Shown: positions 25,392 to 33,274 of the stretch, one piece after another
How the letters are laid out: every line of letters starts with the position of its first letter
Numbering within the stretch: position 1 is the first letter of the stretch
Source of the DNA: Streptomyces sp. NBC_01788
GTDB lineage: Bacteria; Actinomycetota; Actinomycetes; Streptomycetales; Streptomycetaceae
DNA: 64,000 bases
Assembly (NCBI RefSeq): GCF_035917575.1
Contig: NZ_CP109090.1
Coordinates: 2,046,001-2,110,000, forward strand
Direction of reading: 5' to 3'
Translations under genes and position numbers: made by a program
The notes under the pieces: model-generated
The model's database searches: none
The model's input: only the letters and a program-made list of their open reading frames with translations
Told to the model about the DNA's origin: nothing

Positions 25392-26617
25392 CCCACGGTC
25401 ACCTCCTTCGGCAACGCCCAGTCGACGTCCAGTTCGGAGTACAGGGAGAGGGTGTCGGCGACGGCCGCGACGAGTCCGTCGACGCCGGGCACGACCCGGC
25501 GGTCCTCGCCGGCCGGGCGCCGCCAGGAACGGTCCGGCAGCGCGGCGGGATCGGGGGCGGTGCGGATCGCCTCGACGACCCGCATGAAGGCGCCCGTTGA
25601 GGCGGGCGGGGCCAGCAGTCCCGCCCCGGTGGTCAGGTGGTCGACCAGGTTCTCCAGCAGGTCGGTGCGGCCGTACTCGAACTCCTCCGGGCCGTGGCCG
25701 GCCCGTTGCAGCAGCACCCGGTCCTGCTTGTACCAGAAGGTGATCCGGCCGCTGCTGCCGTGCACCATGACGTACGGGTCGTCGGGGCGCTCGGCGCACA
25801 GGGTGGCCGCGACGGCGGCCCGGCCGTGCGGGGTGGTGACGCGGACGCAGGAGGTGTCGTCGGCCTCGATGGCGTTGGCCCGCCACAGCTCGGTCTCGAT
25901 GCCGGTGACGTCCTCGGCGCGGGTGGCGCCGAGCAGGGCGAGCGAGGTGGAGACGGCGTGGGCGAGGGGGTTGGTGAGCACCCCGTCGACCACGTCGACG
26001 CCGTTCAGACGGCGTCTGCCCGCCCAGGGCGCCCGCCGGTAGTAGGCCTCGTCGCGCGCCCAGGCGCCCGCCGCGCCGACCCCGTCGACCGTCCCGATCA
26101 CGCCGTCGGCGACCAGCTCCCGGATCGCGGGCATCGCGTGCGAGCCCAGCGCCTGGAAGCCGATCTGGCAGGCGACCCCGGCCTCGGCGACCCCGTCGGC
26201 CATGCGGCGGAACTCCGCGTACGAGGGGGCGGGCGGCTTCTCCAGCAGCAGGTGGACACCCCGGCCTGCGGCGGTGAGCGCCAGGTCGGTGTGGGTCGGG
26301 ATGGGCGTGCAGATCACCGCGATCCGCGCGCCGGTGGCGTCCAGCAGGGCGCCGAAGTCGGCGGCCTGCGCCGGGGTGCCGAGCCCGTCGGGGATCTCGT
26401 CCCCGGTCAGCGGGGTCAGCTCGCAGATGCCCACGAGCCGTACGAGGCCCCTCTCCTGGAGCCGGCGGATGTTGTCCAGGTGCCAGCGGCCGTGACCGCG
26501 GGCACCGGCGAGCACGACCGGCAGGGGCGCGGTGGCGGCTGTCGGTGAGCCGGTCGCCGTCGGATCGGGGGTCGCCGTCGGCGTGCTGGTCGCCGTGGGC
26601 GGCGTGGTGGCCGTCAT
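25388..26617 (-). CDS. Gfo/Idh/MocA family oxidoreductase
   Basis: About 409 residues. After a low-complexity N-terminal tail of ~30 Thr/Pro/Ala residues comes an NAD(P)-binding Rossmann domain (VVLAGARGHGRWHLDNI, ~34-50), CTPIPTHTDLALTAAGRGVH (~108-127) and the family signature LLLEKPPAPS (~128, Lys of the EKP motif). The C-terminal beta-sheet domain binds the sugar. Members oxidise or reduce sugars, inositols or their acids. It sits between the permease gene and the DUF6807 gene with 4-base overlaps on both sides. The low-complexity tail is unusual and may be cloned-in repeat growth or a mis-chosen start, although no better start is seen before the Rossmann domain. Confidence 0.87.
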   Translation of the reverse strand: MTATTPPTATSTPTATPDPTATGSPTAATAPLPVVLAGARGHGRWHLDNIRRLQERGLVRLVGICELTPLTGDEIPDGLGTPAQAADFGALLDATGARIAVICTPIPTHTDLALTAAGRGVHLLLEKPPAPSYAEFRRMADGVAEAGVACQIGFQALGSHAMPAIRELVADGVIGTVDGVGAAGAWARDEAYYRRAPWAGRRRLNGVDVVDGVLTNPLAHAVSTSLALLGATRAEDVTGIETELWRANAIEADDTSCVRVTTPHGRAAVAATLCAERPDDPYVMVHGSSGRITFWYKQDRVLLQRAGHGPEEFEYGRTDLLENLVDHLTTGAGLLAPPASTGAFMRVVEAIRTAPDPAALPDRSWRRPAGEDRRVVPGVDGLVAAVADTLSLYSELDVDWALPKEVTVG

Positions 26618-27498
26618 CCCTTCACCGCCCCCGCGCTGAAGCCGGTGATCAGCCACTTCTGGATGAAGGCGAACACGATCACCACGGGTACGGCGGCGAC
26701 GATGCCGCCGGCGGCCAGCGCTCCCAGGTCGACGCTGTCCGCGCTCATCAGGGTGTTGAGGCCGACCGGGATGGTCTGCTTGCTCTGGTCGGAGAGGAAC
26801 ATCAGGGCGAACAGGAAGTGGTTCCAGGCGTGCACGAAGGCGAAGGAGCCGACGGCGATCAGCCCGGGCCGCAGCAGCGGCAGGACGACGATCCGGAAGG
26901 CGGAGAAGCGGTTGCAGCCGTCCACCCAGGCGGCCTCCTCCAGGGAGGGGGGCACGTTCTTGATGAAGCCGCTGATCAGGATCATCGACAGCGGCAACTG
27001 GAAGACGGTCTCGGCGATGATGACGCTGCCCAGCGAGTTGATCATCGACAGCTTGGCGAAGATCTGGAAGAGCGGGACGAGCAGCAGCGCGCCGGGCACG
27101 AACTGGGAGCAGAGCAGGGCCAGCATGAAGCCGCGCTTGAGCCGGAAGTCGAACCGGGCGAGCGCGTAGCCGCCGGCCAGGGCGACGACCGTGGTGAGGA
27201 CCAGGGTCGCGACGCCGACGAGCACGCTGTTCTGGAAGTAGAGGCCGAAGCTCCGCTCGGTCCACACCTTCTCGAAGTGGTCGAAGGTCATCGGCCAGGG
27301 CACGAGCGAGGTGGAGCCGGCCGGGCGCAGCGCGAACAGCAGGATCCAGTAGAAGGGGATCAGCGTGAAGAGCAGGTACACGGACAGCGGCAGATAGATG
27401 TGCCACCGCGGCACCTCGTCCCAGGCGCGGCGCGTGCCGCGCGGCCGGGCCGGTCCGGACACCGCGCGCTCGGGCGCGGGCGCGATCTCGGTGATCAC
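26614..27498 (-). CDS. carbohydrate ABC transporter permease (MalG type)
   Basis: 294 residues with six predicted membrane spans (for example LPLSVYLLFTLIPFYWILL near residue 35 and LGALAAGGIVAAVPVVIVF near 265). The EAA loop that contacts the ATPase is EEAAWVDGCNRFSAF (residues ~187-201) with the following Gly in LLRPG. It forms the channel with the MalF-type protein encoded just upstream; the genes overlap by 4 bases. No ATPase gene is present in the operon, so the common Streptomyces ATPase MsiK is likely to power it (inference). Confidence 0.93.
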   Translation of the reverse strand: MITEIAPAPERAVSGPARPRGTRRAWDEVPRWHIYLPLSVYLLFTLIPFYWILLFALRPAGSTSLVPWPMTFDHFEKVWTERSFGLYFQNSVLVGVATLVLTTVVALAGGYALARFDFRLKRGFMLALLCSQFVPGALLLVPLFQIFAKLSMINSLGSVIIAETVFQLPLSMILISGFIKNVPPSLEEAAWVDGCNRFSAFRIVVLPLLRPGLIAVGSFAFVHAWNHFLFALMFLSDQSKQTIPVGLNTLMSADSVDLGALAAGGIVAAVPVVIVFAFIQKWLITGFSAGAVKG

Positions 27499-28427
27499 TT
27501 CTCACCTCCGAACTTGCTCAGCCGCAGATAGACGATCGAGCAGAAGAGCAGGATGACGAACGCCACCGTGGTCAGGGCGGACGCGTAGCCGAAGTTGTGG
27601 GCGTCGACGCTGGTGTTGGCGATGTAGAGCGGCAGGGTGGTGGTCTCGCCGGCCGGTCCACCGCCGGTCAGGGTGTAGAGCAGGTCGACGTTGTTGAACT
27701 CCCACACCGCGCGCAGCAGCGTGGACAGGACGATGGCGTCCTTCAGATGGGGCAGGGTGATGTGCCAGAACTGCTTGAGCCGGCTCGCCCCGTCGACCTC
27801 GGCGGCCTCGTACAGGTCCTTCGAGACGGACTGGAGGTCGGCGAGGATGAGGATGGCGAAGAAGGGCACCCCGCGCCACAGGTCGGCGACCACCGCCGCC
27901 GGGAACACCGTGGAGGTGTCCGACAGCCAACTGGTGCCGTAGGAGCCGATGCCCATGTCGGCGAGGTAACGGGTGATGCCGGTCTGGGAGTTGTAGAGCA
28001 GCACCCAGATCGCGGAGGTGAGCACGCCGGACACGGCCCACGGGGAGAACACCATGGCCCGGCCGATCCCGCGGCCCACGAAGGTCTGGTTGACGATCAG
28101 GGCGAGGGCGAGTCCGAAGAGCAGTTGCAGCCCGACCTCGACGACCACCCACTTGGCGCTGAAGATCAGCGTGTCCCAGAACTGGGGGTCCTGGGTGAAG
28201 GCGTGGACGAAGTTGTCGAAGCCCGCGTATCCGTTCCGCCACGGCTTGGTGGGGTTGTAGTTCTGCAGGCTGTAGTAGAAGACGCTGAGCACCGGGTAGG
28301 CGATGAAGCCCAGCATGAGCAGGGCGGCCGGGGCGATCAGCAGGTACGGGAGCCTGCGCGGCGTGGCGGAGGCACCGCGCCGCCGGGGTGGCGCGGGCGG
28401 TTTCGCCACGGCTGCGGCTTGGGCCAC
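27495..28427 (-). CDS. carbohydrate ABC transporter permease (MalF type)
   Basis: 310 residues with about six membrane spans (LLIAPAALLMLGFIAYPVL near residue 30, final span LTTVAFVILLFCSIVYL). The EAA motif is YEAAEVDGASRLKQFWHITLP (residues ~205-225, in two overlapping parts). The N-terminal ~25 residues are charged and Pro/Ala-rich (KPPAPPRRRGASATPRR). It is the first gene of the operon that runs on through the MalG-type permease, Gfo/Idh and DUF6807 genes. A LacI-type operator lies 44 bases upstream of its start. Confidence 0.93.
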   Translation of the reverse strand: MAQAAAVAKPPAPPRRRGASATPRRLPYLLIAPAALLMLGFIAYPVLSVFYYSLQNYNPTKPWRNGYAGFDNFVHAFTQDPQFWDTLIFSAKWVVVEVGLQLLFGLALALIVNQTFVGRGIGRAMVFSPWAVSGVLTSAIWVLLYNSQTGITRYLADMGIGSYGTSWLSDTSTVFPAAVVADLWRGVPFFAILILADLQSVSKDLYEAAEVDGASRLKQFWHITLPHLKDAIVLSTLLRAVWEFNNVDLLYTLTGGGPAGETTTLPLYIANTSVDAHNFGYASALTTVAFVILLFCSIVYLRLSKFGGEK

Positions 28428-28470
28428 GACTGTTCTCCGTTCGCAGTGGGGCAGTACAGCGGTCCGTAGG

Positions 28471-28481
28471 AAGCGCTTGCT
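28471..28481 (-). promoter_or_regulatory. LacI-type operator upstream of the permease operon
   Basis: aagcgcttgct, identical over 11 bases to the site at 24475-24485. It lies between the permease start (28427) and the end of the dehydratase gene (28561), so it could control the permease operon separately from the dehydratase operon. Confidence 0.5.
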
Positions 28482-28560
28482 ATGTACACGTGGGTGAGGC
28501 GCTTCCGCGGAGTGGGCAGGGGGGGCGGGGTGGTTGTCTCCCGGTCCCGGGCGGGGCCGG

Positions 28561-30300
28561 CTATCCGGCGTACGGGTCCGGCACCTTTCCGGGCCGGGCC
28601 AGGAACTCGAAGTCGCAGCCGGTGTCGGCCTGGGTGATCTGTTCGGAGTACAGGGCGCCGTAGCCCCGCTCGTACCGCGCGGGCGGCGGCGTCCACTCGG
28701 CCCTGCGGAGCTCCAACTCCTCGTCGTCCACGTGGAGTCGGAGAGTGCGGGCCTTGACGTCGAGAGTGATCCGGTCGCCCGTGCGCACCAGCGCCAGCGG
28801 TCCGCCGACGTGGCTCTCGGGGGCGACGTGCAGTACGCAGGCGCCGTAACTCGTGCCGCTCATACGGGCGTCGGAGATCCGGACCATGTCCCGCACGCCC
28901 TGCTTGAGCAGGTGGTCGGGGATGGGCAGCATGCCGTACTCGGGCATTCCGGGTCCGCCCTTGGGTCCGGAGCCGCGCAGCACGAGCACGCTGTCGGCGG
29001 TGATGCCGAGCGACGGGTCGTTGATGGTGCGCTGCATGGTCCGGTAGTCGTCGAAGACGACGGCGGGCCCGGTGTGTTCGAGCAGGTGCGGTTCGGCGGC
29101 GATGTGCTTGATGACGGCGCCGTCCGGGCAGAGGTTGCCGCGCAGCACCGCCACGCCGCCCTCGTCCGCGACCGGATTGTCGCGGGGCCGGATCACGTCG
29201 TCGTCGTGCACCCGCGCGCCGGCGAGCTGCTCGCGCAGGGTGTCGTACGACACCGTCGGCCGGTCCAGGTGGAGCAGGTCCGGGATGCGGGAGAGGAAAC
29301 CGGGCAGGCCGCCGGCGAAGTGGAAGTCCTCCATGAGGTACTTCTGTCCGCCGGGGCGGACGTTGGCGAGGACCGGCACGGTGCGGGCGATGCGGTCGAA
29401 GTCGTCGAGGGTGAGCGTGACGCCCGCGCGGCCCGCCATGGCGATCAGATGGATCACCGCGTTGGTGGAGCCGCCGAGGCCGAGGACGGTGGTGACCGCG
29501 TCCTCGAACGCCTCGCGGGTGAGGATCTCGCTCAGCTTGCGGTCCTTGCGGACCAGTTCGACGATCGTCAGGCCCGCTTTCGCCGCCATCCGGTCGTGCC
29601 CGGAGTCCACGGCCGGGATGCTGGAGGCGCCGGGGACGGTCACGCCGAGGGCCTCGGCCGCGGCGGTCAGCGTGGAGGCCGTGCCCATGGTCATGCAGTG
29701 ACCGGGCGAACGGGCCAGGCCGCTCTCCAGTTCGGCCATCTCGCAGTCGCCGATCAGTCCGGCCCGCTTGTCGTCCCAGTACTTCCACATGTCGGTGCCG
29801 GAGCCGAGGACCTCGCTGCGCCAGTGGCCGGGCAGCATGGGCCCGGCGGGCACGAATACGGTGGGCAGGTCGACGCTCGCGGCGCCCATCAGGAGGGCGG
29901 GGGTGGACTTGTCGCAGCCGCCCATCAGGACCGCGCCGTCGACCGGGTAGGAGCGCAGCAGCTCCTCGGTCTCCATGGCGAGCATGTTGCGGTAGAGCAT
30001 CGGGGTCGGCTTCTGGAAGGTCTCGCTGAGCGTGGAGACCGGGAACTCCAGCGGGAAGCCGCCCGCCTGCCACACCCCGCGCTTGACCGCCTGGGCGCGG
30101 TCGCGCAGGTGGACGTGGCAGGGGTTGATGTCGGACCAGGTGTTGAGGATCGCGACGACCGGCTTGCCCAGGTGCTCCTCGGGCAGGTAGCCGAGCTGGC
30201 GGGTGCGGGCGCGGTGGCTGAAGGAGCGCAGGCCGTCGGTGCCGTACCACTGGTGGCTGCGCAGGTCCTCCGGGCGCCTTTCGCTCGGCCGGGCACTCAT
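28561..30300 (-). CDS. IlvD/Edd family sugar-acid dehydratase
   Basis: 579 residues. Fe-S cluster cysteines are visible in SDINPCHVH (residues ~56-64), VLMGGCDKSTPA (~122) and SPGHCMTMGTASTL (~195). VLGLGGSTNAVIHL (~270) and RISDARMSGTSYG (~478-490) are family hallmarks. The family contains dihydroxyacid dehydratase, phosphogluconate dehydratase and the aldonate (arabonate/xylonate) dehydratases. HDRMAAKAGLTIVEL and the operon context (DapA-like gene next to it) favour an aldonate dehydratase over IlvD. It would remove water from an aldonate to give a 2-keto-3-deoxy acid. The ATG at 30300 overlaps the preceding gene's stop by 4 bases. Confidence 0.88.
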   Translation of the reverse strand: MSARPSERRPEDLRSHQWYGTDGLRSFSHRARTRQLGYLPEEHLGKPVVAILNTWSDINPCHVHLRDRAQAVKRGVWQAGGFPLEFPVSTLSETFQKPTPMLYRNMLAMETEELLRSYPVDGAVLMGGCDKSTPALLMGAASVDLPTVFVPAGPMLPGHWRSEVLGSGTDMWKYWDDKRAGLIGDCEMAELESGLARSPGHCMTMGTASTLTAAAEALGVTVPGASSIPAVDSGHDRMAAKAGLTIVELVRKDRKLSEILTREAFEDAVTTVLGLGGSTNAVIHLIAMAGRAGVTLTLDDFDRIARTVPVLANVRPGGQKYLMEDFHFAGGLPGFLSRIPDLLHLDRPTVSYDTLREQLAGARVHDDDVIRPRDNPVADEGGVAVLRGNLCPDGAVIKHIAAEPHLLEHTGPAVVFDDYRTMQRTINDPSLGITADSVLVLRGSGPKGGPGMPEYGMLPIPDHLLKQGVRDMVRISDARMSGTSYGACVLHVAPESHVGGPLALVRTGDRITLDVKARTLRLHVDDEELELRRAEWTPPPARYERGYGALYSEQITQADTGCDFEFLARPGKVPDPYAG

Positions 30301-31205
30301 ATGGACCACCCGGCGGCGATGGCGGCGACCTCGGCGCGTTCGCTCTCCGGCAGCGGCTTGCTCGGCGGGCGCACGTCCCGGCGGCACAGGCCGAGCGCGG
30401 CGAGGGCCTCCTTGACGACGGTGACGTTGTTCGCGGACCCGTTGGCCGCGCGCAGCTCCTCGAAGCGGCGGATCCGCTCCCAGACCTTCATGGCGGCCGG
30501 GTAGTCGCCGGCCCTGAGCGCCCGGAGCATGCTGACGGAGACGGCCGGGGCGACGTTGACCAGGCCGGAGGTGAAGCCGGTGGCGCCGGCGGAGAAGTAG
30601 GAGGGCGCGTAGGGCTCGGCGAGTCCCGCGACCCACACGAACCTGTCCAGTCCCGCGTCCCGGGCGAAGGCACCGAAGCGGGTGGCGTCCGGGACGGCGT
30701 ACTTGACGCCGATGACGTTCGGGCAGGCGTCGGCGAGTTCGGCCAGGCGGGCGCCGGGCAGTTGGGCGTTGCGGATGTAGGGGACGACGCCCAGCTCGGG
30801 CACGGCCTCGGCGATGGCGCGGTGGTAGTCGACCCAGCCGCCCTGGGAGACGTAGGGGTGCACGGGCTGGTGGACCATGACCATCTGCGCGCCCAGCTCG
30901 TGGGCCTGCCGGGCGGTGGCGATCGCGGTGGGCACGTCGTGGCCGACGCCGACGAGGATGCTCGCCCGGTCGCCGGCCTCCTCGACGGTCATCTCGGTGA
31001 CCTGCCGGCGCTCCTCGGGGGTGAGGGCGTAGAACTCGCCGGTGTTGCCGTTGGGCGTGAGGGTGGTGATGCCGCCGTCGAGCAGGCGGCGCAGCAGGGT
31101 CCGGTAGGTGGCGCCGTCGACGCCGCCGTCCTCGGTGAACGGGGTCACCGGGATCGCCACCACGTCGGCCAGTGCCGCCCGCTGGGTCTCGAACGCCGTT
31201 GTCAT
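30297..31205 (-). CDS. dihydrodipicolinate synthase/aldolase-superfamily protein
   Basis: 302 residues, class I aldolase TIM barrel of the DapA/NAL superfamily. VAIPVTPFTEDGGVD opens the barrel, LTPNGNTGEFYALTPEER (residues ~48-65) is the substrate loop, and the Schiff-base lysine is in NVIGVKYAVPDA (~163-174). The tyrosine of the catalytic set is in VVPYIRNAQ (~140). In this operon, after an aldonate dehydratase, a 2-keto-3-deoxy-acid dehydratase role is most likely; those enzymes give alpha-ketoglutarate semialdehyde. An aldolase role is the alternative. It is coupled to the GntR regulator gene and the dehydratase gene by 4-base overlaps, forming a three-gene unit. Confidence 0.85.
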   Translation of the reverse strand: MTTAFETQRAALADVVAIPVTPFTEDGGVDGATYRTLLRRLLDGGITTLTPNGNTGEFYALTPEERRQVTEMTVEEAGDRASILVGVGHDVPTAIATARQAHELGAQMVMVHQPVHPYVSQGGWVDYHRAIAEAVPELGVVPYIRNAQLPGARLAELADACPNVIGVKYAVPDATRFGAFARDAGLDRFVWVAGLAEPYAPSYFSAGATGFTSGLVNVAPAVSVSMLRALRAGDYPAAMKVWERIRRFEELRAANGSANNVTVVKEALAALGLCRRDVRPPSKPLPESERAEVAAIAAGWSI

Positions 31206-31870
31206 GCCTGACCGTCCTCTCCCTGGGCCTTCGACTCCGCTGAGGGGAAGGCCCGTTGCACGAACGACGCGATGTGGGCGTGGAGGGCGCGGGCAGCGCC
31301 GTCGGCGTCGCCCTCCAGGGCGAGCCGCAGGATGTCCCGGTGCTCGGTGGCCTCCCGGTCCCAGGAGGGGTCGGCGGACCAGGCGACGGCGGAGACGAGG
31401 GCGGCCTGGTCGCGGACCTCGTCGAGCATCCGGCCGAGCAGCGGGTTGCCGCAGGGCAGGTAGAGGGCGCGGTGGAACTCGCGGTTGGCGAGGGAGCGTT
31501 CGGCGGTGTCCACGGCCTCGTCGGCCCGCTTCAGCGCGTCACGGGCGGCGTCCAGGGAGGCACCGCGGCGCACCGAACGCCTCAGTGCCTCCGGTTCCAG
31601 GAGCAGCCGCACGTCGTAGACCTCGAGTGCCATGTCCGCGTCCACCTCGCGCACCGTGACGCCCTTGTACTGGTTCATCACGACCAGTCCGGTGCCGGCC
31701 AGGGTCTTCAGCGCCTCGCGCACCGGGGTCTTGGACACCCCGAACTGAGCGGCGAGTTCGGTCTCGACCAGGGCCTGACCGGGCGTCAGCAGCCCGGTGA
31801 GGATGCGGTGCTTGATCCCCTCCAGCACGACCTGCGTGCGGGAGGGGATCGGCGTGGGCACAGAGGTCAT
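31202..31870 (-). CDS. GntR family (FCD/FadR subgroup) transcriptional regulator
   Basis: About 222 residues. The N-terminal winged helix-turn-helix includes GIKHRILTGLLTPGQALVE and LAAQFGVSKTPVREALKTL (residues ~17-55), a perfect GntR core. The FCD domain follows, with DVRLLLEPEALRR (~83) and metal-binding histidines in NREFHRALY (~127) and a later EHRDILRLAL. FCD regulators respond to sugar acids and other small acids. It is the first gene of its operon and probably controls the dehydratase and DapA-like genes and itself. The ATG at 31870 is chosen; upstream codons overlap the palindromic promoter region. Confidence 0.92.
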   Translation of the reverse strand: MTSVPTPIPSRTQVVLEGIKHRILTGLLTPGQALVETELAAQFGVSKTPVREALKTLAGTGLVVMNQYKGVTVREVDADMALEVYDVRLLLEPEALRRSVRRGASLDAARDALKRADEAVDTAERSLANREFHRALYLPCGNPLLGRMLDEVRDQAALVSAVAWSADPSWDREATEHRDILRLALEGDADGAARALHAHIASFVQRAFPSAESKAQGEDGQA

Positions 31871-31911
31871 GCGCGCCTCTCGGATCTCGTCGATCACATC
31901 ACGGCTCGGAT

Positions 31912-31970
31912 CGCGAGTTTCCGAACTCGCGTATCGCGTCTCATATATGACGTACGAAGTACGACGCGAT
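31912..31970. promoter_or_regulatory. stack of palindromes upstream of the GntR operon
   Basis: cgcgagtt-tccg-aactcgcg (31912-31931) is followed by a nested structure. Outer arms atcgcgtc / gacgcgat (31933-31940 and 31963-31970) enclose tcatatatga (31941-31950, self-complementary) and cgtac-gaa-gtacg (31951-31963). All arms are perfect. The position upstream of the regulator start fits an autoregulatory operator region. Confidence 0.55.
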
Positions 31971-32082
31971 GAAGGTAAGAGGGGCAAGCGGTTTCGTCAA
32001 TGCCTCCGACACAGGAAAATCCCGCCGCACCCCGGCCGCGGACCGCCGAGGACCGTGTCCGGCACCGGGCGGCGCGAAGAAA

Positions 32083-32111
32083 CCCCGCGACCGCCGGGTG
32101 CGGTCGCGGGG
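32083..32111 (-). terminator. hairpin terminator after the TIGR03086 gene
   Basis: Perfect 12-bp stem (ccccgcgaccgc / gcggtcgcgggg) with a 5-base loop, about 33 bases after the stop of the gene ending at 32144. Confidence 0.75.
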
Positions 32112-32143
32112 CGCGTGGACGAGGTGCACTGCGATTCGGCGGT

Positions 32144-32731
32144 TCAGGGCTTCCAGCCGGGATCACGGCCGCTCAGGCCCACCGCACGGTCGAGCAGTGG
32201 AGCGTCCTCGGGGACGGGGACGACGGGTCCGAACGGGCCGTTGCCCCGGTTCGGGTCGTCGGCCGCCGCGCGCAGGAAGCTGTACGACGCCTGGAGCGCG
32301 GCGGGGTCGGGGTCGTAGTCCTGGCCGGTGGCCCGGGCCAGGTCCCAGCCGTGGATCACCAGTTCGTCGGCGGCCACCGCCCCGGCGACCGCGCCCGGCA
32401 GGTCCACGCCGCCGGCGCGGGTCATGCCGGTCCAGGCGGCCGGGTCGCGCCAGACCTCGGCGAGCTCGTCGAGGGCCTTGGGCAGTTCCTCGCGCCGGCC
32501 CGGGCCGATGTCGGGTGCGGCGGCGTCCGGGCTGGTGTCGGTCGTGACGCCCAGGTCCTTGCGGCCGGCGTCGCGGAAGGCCACGGCCAGGCCGAGCAGG
32601 TGCCCCAGCAGGTTGCGCACCGCGCAGTCCGGGCACGGTGTCACCGCGCCGAGCTGCTCCTCGCGCACCGCCTCGGCCAGCCTCGCCACGACTCGGGCCT
32701 GCGGCCCGAGATCGATGATCGTGTCGTTCAT
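32144..32731 (-). CDS. TIGR03086-type metal-binding protein (DinB/maleylpyruvate isomerase-like)
   Basis: About 195 residues of the mycothiol-dependent-enzyme-like DinB fold. AVTPCPDCAVRNLLGHLLGL (residues ~28-47) holds the first His ligand, VAADELVIHGWDLARATG (~131-148) the other(s). The family motif WDLARATGQ is clear. Members are four-helix-bundle proteins that may use mycothiol or bind a metal; this one's reaction is unknown. The ATG at 32731 is preferred to one eight codons earlier. It is separated from the MFS gene by about 540 bases without a recognisable gene. Confidence 0.8.
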   Translation of the reverse strand: MNDTIIDLGPQARVVARLAEAVREEQLGAVTPCPDCAVRNLLGHLLGLAVAFRDAGRKDLGVTTDTSPDAAAPDIGPGRREELPKALDELAEVWRDPAAWTGMTRAGGVDLPGAVAGAVAADELVIHGWDLARATGQDYDPDPAALQASYSFLRAAADDPNRGNGPFGPVVPVPEDAPLLDRAVGLSGRDPGWKP

Positions 32732-33274
32732 CGTTCCTCCAGTCCTGCGTCTCACGTACAGGAGGTGGACCGCCGCCGCCCCCGAAACTCATCGCCGCAC
32801 GGACGGGGCCCGGCGGCCGGGCGGCCAGGCGGGGCGCGTGCTCGTACACCCGGCTCCCCCACCGACGCGGACCATCCGCGACGGCCGTCCCTGACACACG
32901 ACCGCCGTTACCGAGCCACGCCCCGGCGGCACGACCGCACACTCCCGCCCGATCCGGACTCGGCACCCGCGCGACACCACGACGCCCGGCAGCCGGGGCA
33001 CAGGCTCGGACGCCCCGCCCCCACCGCGGCGAACCCAGCGCCGCGAACCGTCCCGGAGCGGGACCGCCGGTACCCGGCCGTGCCCCGACAGCACGCCCCC
33101 ACGGCTCCAACGGAGTTCGGCCCGGCCGGAACCCGGCACCCACCGACGCGAGCCGCCCGCCCATCACCCCGTGACATGACCGACCCCACCTGCGGATCGC
33201 CGGCCGGGCGGGCCCGGGTTCTACGGCATCTGCCGGATCCGTGGGGCGGGTCCTTAGGGCGACGATCGGGCCGT
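32732..33274. other. gene-free stretch of 543 bases
   Basis: Open frames cross this stretch on both strands, but they are Arg/Pro-rich, lack conserved-looking residues, and show poor codon bias. I see no start with a ribosome site and no strong hairpin. It probably holds the divergent promoters of the DinB-like gene and the MFS gene. Confidence 0.5.
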
